A stretch of DNA of 64,000 bases. Source: Iris pallida. Taxonomy: Eukaryota > Streptophyta > Magnoliopsida > Asparagales > Iridaceae. The notes beneath the pieces are model-generated. The model searched no databases. It was not told where the DNA came from and saw only the letters and a list, made by a program, of their open reading frames with translations. The stretch lies in contig JANAVB010009598.1 in the NCBI GenBank assembly GCA_029216955.1, positions 24,634,361 through 24,698,360 on the forward strand, given 5' to 3'. How positions within the stretch are numbered: position 1 is the first letter of the stretch; every line of letters begins with the position of its first letter. The position numbers were made by a program, and so were the translations under genes. Below, one piece after another: positions 1 to 11,998 of the stretch.

Positions 1-118
1 TTTCATTTTTCACTAATGTGACTTTCTCGAAACCCTACCTCCTTCTCTTCTTTATGATCTCCTTTGTCCACTTTGTCTCTTCTTCTTCCCGATTCAGAAT
101 CTTCTTCGACAAACCCTA

Positions 119-262
119 ATGGCGCCTAGGAGATCAATGTTAAGAAAGAAAAGGGCTTCACCGAGCCTGCATCTCGTGCTCCATCATGCAAAACGCAACG
201 ACGTGTGCATCAATACATTTCGTCTTCGTCATAATAAGAGATTGTTAACCCGACCATGGAAG
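119..262 (+). other. possible first exon of an unrecognised gene
   Basis: A pyrimidine-rich leader containing a run like AAACCCTAATGG leads into an ATG at 119. The open frame encodes a basic stretch starting MAPRRSMLRKKRASPSLHL and reaches a good donor context (AAG|GTAAGC after 262), with an in-frame stop just beyond. A pyrimidine-rich tract ending TTTGCAG near 828 could be an acceptor, but the sequence after it soon meets stops. I recognise no domain. It may be a gene relic or a transposon leader. Low confidence. Confidence 0.22.
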
Positions 263-1360
263 GTAAGCACTTGATCATAAATCCGATCATCGATCACCCA
301 ATTTAGGGTTTGGCCGGCTCCTGACGTCATGTACCACTCTTTTTAGAGTGGGGCTCAACTCATAACTTGTGCCTCCCTTTTTAGGGCTTGGTTATTGTCG
401 ACCTATGTTGCACGACGCTTCAAAATTTGTGTTGTATTTTGGGCACAATTTTGACGCATTGTGCGACAAGATGTGGCATAACATGATTGTTGCACAACCT
501 GATGGCTGCGCATGCTGAGTGCGGCACAATGTGAGTGTCGCGCAACCTGACTAAAAAGAGTACTAAATACTCGGTTCATTCCCAACAATGAACATATTTA
601 TGGGGCACTCTTTTTTTTTAAACGTTTGTGAGCTTTGTTGTGTTACTGTCTTGATATATGCCGCACTTTTTCGGTTCTGACAACATCAACTTTCGAATAC
701 CACGAGGTGTTTTTCCTGAAATATATGCCTATAGACGCGCATAACGTTTCAGCTTCAATTGCACATGAATAGTTGCAATAAGAAAAGGACATTTATTGTA
801 TTCTCTTCTTCTTTCTGATGTTTGCAGGGGACCAACTGACGAAAATTCCTAAGACCAGCATCTGTGATCTTGGATGCTATAAAGTTGAACCACTTTGACA
901 CACACATTAGAGAGCTCAGAACTCTTCATGCTTAAAAGGGCTTCCTCGAGATGGTAGGAAGGGCCTTTATACATGAGAGTTGGACGGTGCAGACGACTCT
1001 AACCCAAGTATTTGGCCAGAAGAGTTCCTTTTACGGCAGAACAAAACTAGGAATTGTATCACAAGGAAGGATGAGCATATTCCTATCTCTGCCCGTGCTG
1101 ACAACAACATATTCTCTGGTCTTTCTGAGAGAGAAGACCAGATGTGATTCCATTATCTTGCTTGTTGCTTCAGGTCAAGACGACAAGGAACTGGCACCAA
1201 CAAGAAGATCCAAAGATGTAATAGACCTTTATTTGTTAAATTTAGAATGAAAATTCGAGATGTAATAGATTTTTATTAAGATGTATCTATGTTTTTAAAG
1301 AAGGAATAAAGAATAATTTTTCTTCTTTATGATTTGATTTGATGTGATGATATAGAAAAT
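263..1360. other. unassigned DNA with an LTR-like patch (about 410-560)
   Basis: No convincing gene. The patch at about 410-560 is rich in TGCGCAACC/GCACAA words. In composition and orientation it resembles the end of the Tat-like LTR at 21400-21570 (GCGCAACCTGATG-type words, then a drop to AT-rich sequence). It may be a remnant of the missing 3' LTR of element A. The 99-codon open frame at 951-1250 has no recognisable domain and I do not call it. Confidence 0.3.
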
Positions 1361-1379
1361 AGAATCCAGAGGTAATGTG

Positions 1380-1867
1380 GACCTGAACTCATTTCTCTAT
1401 AAATGATCTTCAAGTCCGCTGGGACTTAAAGACAGAATATCGTGTCTAAAAAGACAATATCTGTGATAATACAGATTTATCATAAAGAAAATACATCTTT
1501 TAAAATAGCTGGGTTTCAAAAGATGGAATTGATGATTTGGATAGACTCCACGGAGGATTTTGAGTATTTATTATCTTGTGGCTTTATTTACGAAAAAGTA
1601 AATAAACGATAATAAATGTAGGCCCATTCACGAAATGAAGTAGAGATGAAAAGACTGATGAATAAGCATGCCTTTTCAAGGAAAGGTCGCTTCAGTTCTT
1701 GAGATAGACAATAAACGGAGACCTATTCAGAAGAACTGAAATGAAAGAACACGCATTTTCGAAGAAAGGTTGCTTTGGTTCTCGAGACAGAATGTTTGGC
1801 TTTTCCGTCTATAAATAGTGTGGAACTTTTCTGAGAGCATCATTCATCCCTTTTCTCTCATTTACAA
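1380..1867 (+). promoter_or_regulatory. plus-strand promoter/LTR-like segment at the left end of element A
   Basis: AT-rich sequence with a clean TATAAATAG at 1810-1818, then a CT-rich leader and an ATG at 1868, 58 bp after the TATA start. It points toward, and collides with, the minus-strand pol of element A. It has the layout of the promoter-plus-short-ORF units in element C (39843 to 39900), but I see no clear sequence similarity to them. Confidence 0.4.
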
Positions 1868-2128
1868 ATGTCTTCAGAAGATATGCCTAAGGAGACGGAA
1901 GTCATCCCGAAAATTGAAACTGCTCTCGACACTCCTTCCGACGAGCCTCCGCCACCTACTCAGCCAGAAGTCGAAGAAAGCTCGGTTGTCCCTGGACTGA
2001 AGCAGGACATTCTCGCCAAACTAGTGGAGCCTAGGAGTACTGCTGAGGAAGAAGCTCTGAGAAATAACATGAATAGTTTGGCCAGTGATATAATGTCTCA
2101 TCTTTTGAACATCAAACATCAAAGCTAG
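1868..2128 (+). CDS. short acidic ORF fused to antisense pol sequence
   Basis: An 86-codon ORF directly downstream of a TATA box. The first 62 or so residues are acidic and proline-rich (motif EPPPPTQPEVEE) and I recognise no family. From about 2058 the reading frame runs through DNA that is the complement of the RNase H region of element A, so its last 20 or so residues are not ancestral. The original product, if any, was truncated at this junction. It could be an antisense ORF of a Tat-lineage element, where antisense ORFs downstream of pol are known, or the start of another element's gag. Confidence 0.3.
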   Translation: MSSEDMPKETEVIPKIETALDTPSDEPPPPTQPEVEESSVVPGLKQDILAKLVEPRSTAEEEALRNNMNSLASDIMSHLLNIKHQS

Positions 2129-5100
2129 ACATTCTTTTTTCCACTGGAGTGTATCGATGCTCAGCTCCAATCATTGTACAGCTAAGGTAATAGATAGCCT
2201 GTTCATGACCTTCTTTATTCTTTTGAGCTAATAAAGCACCTAGGGAATGGTCCATTGCTCGAACATACATCAGGAAGGGTATTATTGACATTGGAGGCAC
2301 TAGAACTGGAGGGTTCATCAAATACCGCTTTATGTCTTCAAATGCTTGTTGACATTCTTCAGTCCAAATAAAAGACACACATTTCTTCATGAGTTGAGTG
2401 AATGGTCTACAGCGTCCAGAGAGATTTGAGATGAATATCCTGATATACGTAAAGCCGTCACTGGAATCCTCGTAGCTCTTTTCGGTTGCGTGGAGGATGT
2501 ATCTCTTGAATGGCTTTGATTTTCTCAGGGTCAACGTATATACCTTTAGAGTTAATAACGAATCCAAGAAATTTGCCACTAGAGACTCCCAGGAATGACT
2601 TGGTACGATTTATCTTGAGTTGATGCTGGTGCATTAGATCGAAAATAGTTTTCAAGTCTTGAATGTGGTCTTCTCTTAGACGACTTTTGACAGCAATATC
2701 ATCAACATAATATTCAAGAGTCTTTCATAAATGATCACGAAAGATGGTACTCATGGCCCGCTGATAAGTTGCACCAGCATTCTTAAGACCAAACGGCATG
2801 ACAGTGTGGTAATAGACTCCAAGAGAGGTGCAAAAAGATGTATGTTTCTCATCTTCTGGATGCATCTTGATTTGTTTATATCCTGAGAATCCATCCATAA
2901 AGAAAATACGTTCAAATTCGCAAGTATTGTCGATCATGACATCAGTGATTGGAAGAGGGAATTCGTCTTTGGGACAAGCTTCATTAAGGTCTCTGAAGTC
3001 GATGCAGACCTGGACTTTCCCTGTTTTCTTCAAAACTGGGACAACATTAGCCACCCAGTCTGGATGTTGCTCTTCTCTGACGAAACTGTAGGCGATGAGT
3101 TTCTTGACTTTAGCTTCTATGGCATCCATCATGTCGGGTCGAAACCGACGTTGTTGCTGTTTGACTGGCTTCGCATTCGGCAGAATATTGAGCTTGTGGG
3201 TAGCGATCTGAGGATCCAATCCTGACATGTCTTCATAGTTCCAAGCGAATACATCAAAGTATTCCCTAATGAGTTGGATCAAATCCTGTTTATCCGCTTT
3301 AGGAAGACTTTTGCTGACAAATATTGGTTTTGGGGAAGTTTCATCTCCACCATTGACTTGAACCAATCGATCTTCTGTAGTTGGCTCACGTTGTTCAAAG
3401 CGAAGCTCCCATTGAATATCCATCCTTTGTGTCCATGAATCAGATTCAGAGACTTCGGCAAAGTCTCCGTCATCTTTCGAGAACTCGACAGTTACCATAT
3501 TGAAAGATAGAGTCACGCGATGGACGTGCCCAACACTGGTGTCTGAATCCCATGAGATAGAATCAGAAGAGTTAGATCGTTCTTCTTTATCAGATTCGGA
3601 GGCTTCTGGAGTCGGAATTGGTGAAGTATAACCTAATCTCCGCTTCGTTTTGCTATAGTATCGTTGTGATTTTTCTTTTGGAGCAGGAATACGAATAGGA
3701 GTTCGCCTTCCTTTGCCGCCATTAAGACCAGCTTTAAAATTATAGCCCATCTTTTGAATGATATCTTTTGATTGCCGACTATAATGAGGTAGTTGAAGTC
3801 TTCCGTTATCTTGATTTTTTCTTTACTATCGGGCGTGATCTTCTGTTCCGTTCCTTTACTAAAAAGTATAGGAAGTTCATCTTTCTTCCTGAAAGGAACT
3901 AAGAAGAAGGAGTCATGCATTGGCTCGAACAATACTTCGTTTTGGGAAACTTCAACTGCTCCTATGGTAAGTGGTTCGAAGTTATCTAACATTTTTAAAT
4001 AACACCGAGTATAATAAAGAACATCAGTATACTGTAAAGGAGATGCTACTTTATTGATTTGTACATCATCATTTGCAACATGATTCTTAGCCTTAACAAA
4101 AGGCTTAGTAAGATTGATAACTAGAGGAGGAGAAGGAGAAGGAGAAGGAGAAGGAGAAGGTTTGTTACGACGAAGGTCGATAACAAGAGGCTCAGAAGAG
4201 GTGAGATCCCTTTGTTCCCTTTCTACAGCAGGAGACTGTTTGTTATGAGGGGAAAGATGTATAGTCAACGTCTGAGAAGAAGAGGGACGAGTAGTACGTC
4301 CTTTGACGGGGATCATGAGAACATCTTTTGAAGTATGTTTCTGATCTTCCTCACTATCCATCGCCAATATAACTTTCATGAACTCTTCCTTGTACATCCG
4401 AGAGTCCGTAAAATATGCTTCAATGTCCCTGAAAGGATTTAGGTCGGCTACTTCCTTTTGGACTTCTCCATTGATGTCCATATATTTGAAACATTGATGT
4501 AAAGTAGATGGTACAATGTTATGCTCATGCAGAAAGGGTCTTTCCAGCAAAGCATTGTAAGAGCCATGATTATCGATCACGTAGAAAGTAACGTTTGTAC
4601 GAAGATTGCCTATTTGAACTTTCAGACGGATCTTTCCAAAAGGTTCACTTCTTCCAGAATTGAATCCCAAGATTGTCGTGATGGTTGTTGAAAGATTGTG
4701 TACAAGAATCTTCAATGCATCTAGTAGAGTCTTTGGCATGATGCTAAGTGCAGACCCAGGATCGATCAAAATGCGATCAACCTTCATGATATCGACATAT
4801 CCCGTGAAGTAGAGGGGTCGGTCATGACGATTATCTTCCAACAACATATCATCTTGTGTAAAGGTGATGTTTGGCATCAGCTCCATCACACTATGACAAT
4901 GAAGGCATGTTACGGGCTCTTCCTCTGGCTTCTTGAGAAGTGCTACACAAGTATCAGCTTGCGTCAAAGCTTCACTCAATGTTTCTCAAGTTTCCTTCGA
5001 AAGACAGAGTAGCTCAAAAATTGACAATCTTGTCGGGGTATTAGCCAGCTGAGCCAGTATATCAAAGTTATACGGCTTCTCAAGTCCCAAAGTTGGAGTT

Positions 5101-5302
5101 TTCTTCAATACTTTATCAAAACAGACAGGTTGTTTTCCTTTGTCAACAATCGTCGATTTGGGAAGAGTTGGCTCTATTGGAGGTGATGAAGCTGATGGAA
5201 CATTGACAGCAGGAGAAGATGGTGCTTGAGGAGCCTCCAGAGCTGGAGCAGGGTTTTCTTGACCTTCTGAATAGGCTCTTAGGTAAGGTTTTCCAGACCA
5301 TG
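2059..5302 (-). pseudogene. element A protease, RT and RNase H (Ty3/gypsy, Tat-like), broken
   Basis: Downstream half of the polyprotein of element A. In coding order: a retropepsin-like protease with active-site motif IDPGSALSIMP near 4760; a G-patch-like glycine-rich motif (MGYNFKAGLNGGKG) near 3740; reverse transcriptase with CIDFRDLNEACPKDEFPLP, MPFGLKNAGATYQRAM and YYVDD (just after the stop at 2725-2727); and the RNase H start with RAMDHSLGALLAQ and YTPVEK. A GAA-type microsatellite at 4131-4160 encodes a Pro-Ser run. Breaks are a frameshift near 3780, the stop at 2725-2727, a frameshift near 2480 and another near 2140. Sequence similarity stops abruptly at about 2058 inside RNase H; no second RNase H or integrase follows. 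The upstream part continues on the far side of element B at 16680. Confidence 0.85.
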
Positions 5303-5997
5303 TGTAACATTCCAGAACCAGAATACTGGAGAGCGGGGGCGTACATAGCCAGCTACGTATATTGAAGTACAATCTACCTCGTTATACGGTCACGGCTGTC
5401 TAGATACATGAGGGTTTAACTACAAGCCAACAGTCTTCTATGGTCATGAACAAGCCTAATGTCTTAATCACAAGAAAGTAGTAACAGTTACAAGATGTCA
5501 GAGCACCAAATATACAATAGTAAGGCATCCCATACATTACATATTCGGATGATCATGAAGCTAGTCGTACCAAATGTCAAGACTAGCAAGAGTTTAGTCA
5601 TACATGATCAACCCTAGGATCTGTCAATCATGTTACAGTCCGTAGGCAGACAGTAAGTAAAGGTGCAACCGAGCTAACACGTGCTCGTCGGCTAAACGCC
5701 TCAACAGAATAATTTTTATAATAAAGTGGGAGGATAAAAAGAAATCCACTCGTTGCCAGGGTTACGTCTGGTGGTCACCATCTGGCTGGAAGGTAGGTAG
5801 ATCCTCTGGTGCTGCTCCGATATCTGGCCATAAAAAACTAGCTGGATCAGACCCCAGAAAGAGCAAGTTCCACAAAGGAGGCTTCACTTAGGAACTAAAA
5901 CCAGCATATCACAATAGAATATTAGAGATAATAAATAAAGAACTGATAATAATAGAGATAACAACAGTAAACTGAGTACGAAGAAACCATTCAAGTA

Positions 5998-6372
5998 GCC
6001 AGGTCACAACCCTTAAACCAAACAATGATCGGGGTTGTAACCCTTCACCTGAATAGAGACCCGTCTCAAATACTATTGGTACAGTGAAGACAATAAACGA
6101 AAAGAGGACATAGAACTGCTCTGGGAGCCAGGTTACAACCCTTAAACCAAACAAGGACCGGAGTTGTAACCCTTCGCCTAAACAGAACTGGACCCCTGAT
6201 CTTTATTGCTAAGGCCAGTATAAATAATCATGGTATTAAGGTAAGGTAAAACATAATGAACATGGTATGGGGTTGAAATAAGACAATAAACGAAGAGAGG
6301 ACACAGAACTGCTCCGGCAGCCAGGTTACAACCCTTAAACCAAACAAGGACCGAGGTTGTAACCCTTCGCCT
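5998..6372. repeat. triplicated palindromic box in LTR B
   Basis: Three copies at 6001-6050, 6131-6180 and 6323-6371 of a box whose arms are GGTTACAACCC and GGGTTGTAACC, separated by a conserved loop containing AAACCAAACAAGGACC. The spacing is 130-190 bp. The right LTR has the same three copies (14086-14134, 14214-14263, 14408-14456). The related LTRs X and Y have one copy each. Confidence 0.85.
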
Positions 6373-7157
6373 AAACAGAACTGGACTCCCGATCGTTATT
6401 GTTAAGGCAAACATCAATAATCATGTCATGTCATAATCTTGCACAGGATCAGGATAAGACTAAGCTAGAATAAACTCCATCCAATCAATCACGGCCAATC
6501 AAGAGTACGCGGGCTTGATACTTTTAACTAACTAGGGTTATCACAGGCCTAGTTACTAGCAAGATGCAATGAGATTATCCCAACAGCCACAAGCCCTGTA
6601 GACCATCCGGTTATTCAGGTCGAATGTCCATTTATGAAGAATACAACACGTGACTGTGTACTGGAAATGTGCCCTACTCGTCGGTAGGCTACAAGTCCAC
6701 TTAATGTACCTAGTTAACAGGATTGCCTGTAGCTGGAAATCTTTTCATGTCTACTGAATTATTCTAGTTTATTAGTCTTAGTCAATTGTAGCAGGTATCC
6801 CTGACCGTGGTACTCAGGGATCCCTATCCTAGACATGATGCAAGACAGTATTAGTTTATTTGTACAAACACAATCGTCCACGGTGTCCAGGTCGTTCCTA
6901 CTTGTCATGTCAGACTAGCTCTCGTAACAGCATGTCATGATATATCATGTCAGTTTACTTGTCAAGAGTGCGCCACAGCGGGTCACTATCGTGTTCTATT
7001 CTTACATTATAATGAATGAGAAAAAGTTGCATAAAATAACTAATAATATATTCTTGAAGTCAAGGAAAAGATCTACAACTTTTATGTTGGGAGTTAGGAG
7101 AAATTCTGGCCACAATTCAGCCAAATAGGACTTAAAATAGCCAAAAACAGCCAAAAT

Positions 7158-7770
7158 ATGTACTGTGCGGCACTATGCAGCACTATGCGGCACTCCTATA
7201 TGCGGCTGGACACTATACGGTACTATACAGCACCCTTATGCGGCTGGACACTATGCGACACTATGCAGCACCCTTATGCGGCTGGATACAATGCGGCACT
7301 ATGCAGCACCCTTATGCGGCTAGACACTATGCAGCACTCTTATACGGCTGGGCACTATGCAGCACTCTTATGCGGCTGGACACTATACGATACTATGCAG
7401 CACTCTTATGCGGCTGGGCACTATACGGCATTATGCAGCACCTTATGTGGCTGGGCACTATGCAGCACTCTTATGCGGCTGGGCACTATACAGCACTCTT
7501 ATACGGCTAGACACTATACGGCACTATGCAGCACTCTTATGCGGCTGGGCACTATGCAGCACTCTTATGCGGCTGGGCACTATGCGGCATTATGCAGCAC
7601 CTTATGCGGCTGGGCACTATACAGCACTCTTATGCGGCTGGGCACTATACGGCACTATGCAGCACTCTTATGTGGCTAGACACTATACGGTACTATGTAG
7701 CACTCTTATGCGGCTGGGCACTATGTAGCACTCTCATGCGGCTGGACACTATGTGGCACTATTCATCGTC
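7158..7770. repeat. minisatellite in the left LTR of B
   Basis: A tandem array built from ATGCGGCTGGGCACTAT and CAGCACTCTT, with an optional insert like GCGGCACTATG. Units are about 27 or 41 bp. Several frames stay open through the array only because the repeat unit lacks stops, so I do not call any coding sequence here. Confidence 0.95.
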
Positions 7771-8421
7771 CCTGCCAAAATCAGCACAGATGAACATAGA
7801 AATGGCCAAAAATGCTTTTGGCCATAACTTCCTCAAAACAAGTCGAAATCAAACTTTTCAAAGGTCTATTTTAGGTAAAATTGAATTATCTACAACATGG
7901 AACAATCAAAACATGAAAATAAAGAAGTTTAATAGATCAAAACCCAAGAAAACTGAAAATAATATAAACTTAGATCTATAAGAAAATATCCATCAAAATG
8001 GAAAATGCCAAGTTCTAAAGTATCTTAGAATATCGCGAGGAAGACAATAGAACAACAAAAATGGAGTTTCTCCATGAAGCAAGTTGCACTTGCCTAAGCT
8101 TCTCTTGGTAGGTGGAGAAGTTAAGAGGAAAAAGATGAAGAAATAAATAAAAGTAAAGATGAGAGAGAAAGGGGGTTGGGTTTTAAATGATGATGGTAGT
8201 GGTAGGTAGGGGTTTTCTTTTGGTTCATGATGAACCCAAAAGCAGACCAAACAAAGCTAAACCGAACCAAGCTAAGCCATAACCAATGAAATGCCAAAAT
8301 AACTATGCCAATGCAACATGCTAAAAATAAAATCATAACTAGCTAACCATGACTAATAAAATACGGACCCGAAATACATATACGTATACGAAAATACGTA
8401 GCACGGATTTCGAGGGTGACA

Positions 8422-8456
8422 ACTCTACCCACCTTAACAGAATTCCGTCCTCGAAT
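8422..8456 (-). promoter_or_regulatory. polypurine-tract region of element B
   Basis: On the minus strand this stretch reads as a purine-biased run with GAGGACGGAATT and AAGGTGGGTAGAGT, directly before the 3' LTR start TGTCACC. This is the expected primer position for plus-strand DNA synthesis. Confidence 0.65.
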
Positions 8457-8587
8457 TTTAATTAAAGAGACTAGAGGTGTCGGGACAAGTTATACTATCA
8501 GATGCAATCTACAGCTAAGCAATCAATCAAGCAATCAAATATGCAAGCAAGGATTCGAAGTGTAAGGCATAAAAAAGATATTATACC

Positions 8588-11500
8588 TCATGAGTCAAAC
8601 AGGTCGGGATATCGCGATCGGATATCATCCTCACGCTCCCACGTTAACTCACCCAAAGAGTGATGACCCAAAGCAACTCACACTAACTTGATAGTCTTGT
8701 TCTTGAGTGTCTTCTGTCTTCGGTCCAATATAGACACGGGCCTCTCCTCATATGAAAGGTTGGTACCAACAACCAATTCTGAATGATCCAGGATATGGCT
8801 CGGGTCCGGGATATACCGTCGCAGTTGGGATACATGGAATACATCATGCACCTCACGTAGCGATGGTAGAAGAGCGAGACGATAGGATACATCTCCTACT
8901 CGCTCCAGAATGGCAAATGGCCCAATATACCTAGGACTAAGCTTTCTCCGTACGCCGAAACGAATGACGCTACGGTTAGACGAAATCCTCAGGAATACAT
9001 GGTCGCCGACAGAAAACTCAAGAGGGCGCCGATGAAAATCGGCCCAATGATGCTGGCGATCTTGGACAACTCGAAGATGATCTCTGACTTTTCTGACCAC
9101 CTCAACGGTCTGAGCAATCATTTCTGGATCGAGCATTTTCCTCTCTCCGACATCGTCCCATGCTAGCGGGGATCGGCACTTCCTACCATACAGTGCCTCG
9201 AACGGTGCCATCTAGATACTAGCTTGGAAACTGTTGTTGTACGAGAACTCTACCAGGTGCAGGTGATCTTCCGACAAACCACCGAAGTCGAGTGTACAAG
9301 ATCTCAACATGTCTTCTAAGGTTTGTATGGTACGCTCTGACTGACCATCTGTCTGTGGGTGATACGCTGAGCTGAACTGGAGGCGAGTCTCCAAACTCTC
9401 TTGCAAGCTACGCCAAAAGTGCGACGTAAATCTGGAATCTTTATCCGAGGTGATACTGACTGGTACACCGTGCAATCTGATAATCTGCCGGAGATACATC
9501 TCCGCTAGCTGAGCCGTCGACTGACCAACTCTGAACGGGAAAAAGTGAGCCACTTTTGTGAGCCTGTCTATGACAACCCAAATAGCGTCTCTGCCAGCCG
9601 GGGATCTAGGCAATCTAGTCACAAAATCTATAGTTATATGCTCCCATTTCCACTCTGGAATTGGCAATGGTTGAAGTAGTCCAGCTGGTCTCTGATGTTC
9701 AGCCTTAACTTATTGGCAGACTAAACAACGAGAGACAAACCGGGCTATCTTCCTTTTCATGCAATTCCACCAAAAGTGCTGACGAATATCACGGTACATC
9801 TTTGTGCCACCGGGATGAATGGAATACTGCGAACTGTGGGCCTCTGCCATGATCTCCTGTCTGATATCTCTACTGGGTACACAAATATGCGTACCATGTC
9901 GAAGTGTACCGTCTTCATGAATGCATAACTCTAGTCTTCGTTCTGCCTCACACTCTGCTCTGAGTCGCTGAAGCTTGGAATCTGCCGACTGCGCCATCCG
10001 GATCCTCTCGACTATAGTGGACTGAACTTGCATGCTGGCCATCAATGCCACATTGGTAGGAAGGACAACTTCTATTCCCATCTTCTGAAGATCAGCTAAT
10101 AACTCCGGTTGCGCTGTTAGAAAATAAACTCCGGCTCTCTTGCTCAATGCATCTGCAACAACGTTGGCCTTCCCAGGATGATACTGCAAGTTGATGTCAT
10201 AATCCACAAGCAGCTCTAGCCATCTCCTCTGACGCATGTTGAGATCCTTCTGGGTGAACACATACTTCAGACTCTTATGGTCGGTGAAAATCTCCACCCT
10301 ATCTCCATACAAGTAGTGCCTCCAATGCTTAAGTGCAAACACTACTGCTGCCAGCTCCAAGTCATGGGTTGGGTAATTCCTCTCATGATCACAAAGTTGT
10401 CGTGATGCATAGGCTATTACCTTTCCATGCTGCATCAGAATACATCCTAATCCTCTACCCGAAGCATCACAATACACCGAGAACCCTCCGGTTCCATCTG
10501 GAAGCGTGAGCATAGGAGCCGTCATCAAGCCTCGCTTCAACCTCTCAAAAGAATCCTGGCACTCTGCTGTCCAAGCAAACTGCACATCCTTACGGGTCAA
10601 CTGGGTCAATGGCGCTGAAATTCGAGCAAAGTCTGAAACAAATCGCCGGTAGTAGCCGGCCATGCCAAGAAAACTGCGAACTTCTGCCACTGTGCTAGGT
10701 ACCGGCCACGTTTCAATGGCCACGATCTTCTGGGGATCTACTTCTACTCCTCCACTGGTGATGATATGACCCAAGTACGAAATACGATCAAGCCAGAACT
10801 CGTATTTACTGAACTTGGCATACAACTGGTGCTCTCTGAGAATCTGGAGGACAACTCGAAGATGCTGCTCATGCTCCGCCTCACTCCTACTGTAGACCAG
10901 GATGTCGTCTAGGAACACAATCACGAACTGATCCAAATAAGGCATGAAGATACGATTTATGAGGTCCATGAATACTGTCGGTGCATTGGTTGCTCCAAAT
11001 GGCATTACAAGGATCTCCTAATGCCCATACCTCGATCTAAATGCTGTCTTCGGGATGTCCTGCTCTCTGACTCTGATCTGATGGTATCCTGACCGCAATT
11101 CAATCTTCGAGAATACTGTTGCCCCCTTGAGTTGATCAAATAAGTCATCTATCATCGGAAGAGGGTATCTGTTCTTGATTGTCACCGAGTTCAAGGTACG
11201 ATAATCTACGCATAATCTGGATGTACCATCCTTCTTTTTCACAAGAAGCATCGGGGCTCCCCAAGGCGATCCACTTGCACGAATGAATCCCTTGGTTCTG
11301 AGTTCTTTAATCATCTTGTATAATATCTCTAGCTCTGACGGCGCCATCCTGTAGACTCTCTCTGATACTGGGGCTGTCCCGGGAATCAAGTCGATGGTGA
11401 ACTCTATCTCTCTCTCTGGCGGCATCCCTAGAAGCTCTTCCGGAAAAATATCTGGAAACTCTTCGACTACGCTGAAAAATTGAACTGCTTCTGCTACTGC

Positions 11501-11944
11501 CATCCGCAATACTGGTGGAGAAGGTTCAACTTCACCTCGGGAGAAGAAAAACTCCGGCCCGCCTGGAATGCTAAAAATAACCCTGCCAATGTGGCAGTCT
11601 ATCCTAGCATACTGGTCCCTCAACCAATCCATCCCTAAGACCATATCATAATCGGCCATCGGGAACTCTATCAATCTAGCGGGAAATTCTCTACCGCTAA
11701 CTACAATCCGACACGAGGAAAATACTCTATCTACTCCCACAAGTTCGTTACCAGTAAGTATATTGAGCCTTACTGATAATGACTCGGGCTCTAATCCTAC
11801 ACGTGTCACGAATCGTGCAGACATAAATGAATGCGAGACACCAGAGGCAAATAATACTGAAGCTGGAAAGGTGTTGACGAAAATAGTACCTACCACTACC
11901 TCTCCTGGTGCTAATCCTTCTTCTTTCATGGTCAAAGCCAGCAC
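8588..11944 (-). pseudogene. element B pol: protease, RT, RNase H, integrase, chromodomain
   Basis: A single continuous frame, also shared with gag, broken by stops at 11018-11020, 9710-9712, 9212-9214 and 8678-8680. Domains in order: protease region with a degenerate motif ([13 protein letters not shown]) near 11860; RT with [18 protein letters not shown], then MPFGATNAP and FLDDILVYS; RNase H with [13 protein letters not shown] and FTDHKSLKY; integrase zinc region ending CLVCQ; integrase core with ITIDFV, TSDKDSRF and TDGQSERTIQTLE (D-D-E residues present); then GRKCRSP and a C-terminal chromodomain (ERPVSILDRRQKTLKNK, GELTWERED). The chromodomain would target integration to modified histones. 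The product is not functional as it stands. Confidence 0.92.
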
Positions 11945-11998
11945 TTGACCATGTCCTCCGGGTGCGGGTCCCCTCTACTGAAAATTCCTCTACCTGCT

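Larger units (their letters stand above)
5303..8421 (-). repeat. element B left (3') LTR
   Basis: A 3119-bp LTR starting TGTAACATTCC and ending GAGGGTGACA. It contains three copies of a 50-bp hairpin-prone box (6001-6371) and a minisatellite (7158-7770). The adjacent internal sequence 8422-8456 is, on the minus strand, the purine-biased tract expected just before a 3' LTR. Confidence 0.92.

Noticed and set aside
7158..7981. Several overlapping long open frames (100-170 codons) in the B minisatellite, and their counterparts at 15257-16005
   Set aside because: The repeat unit lacks stop codons in several frames, so open frames arise from the repetition alone. The protein is a low-complexity echo of the DNA repeat.
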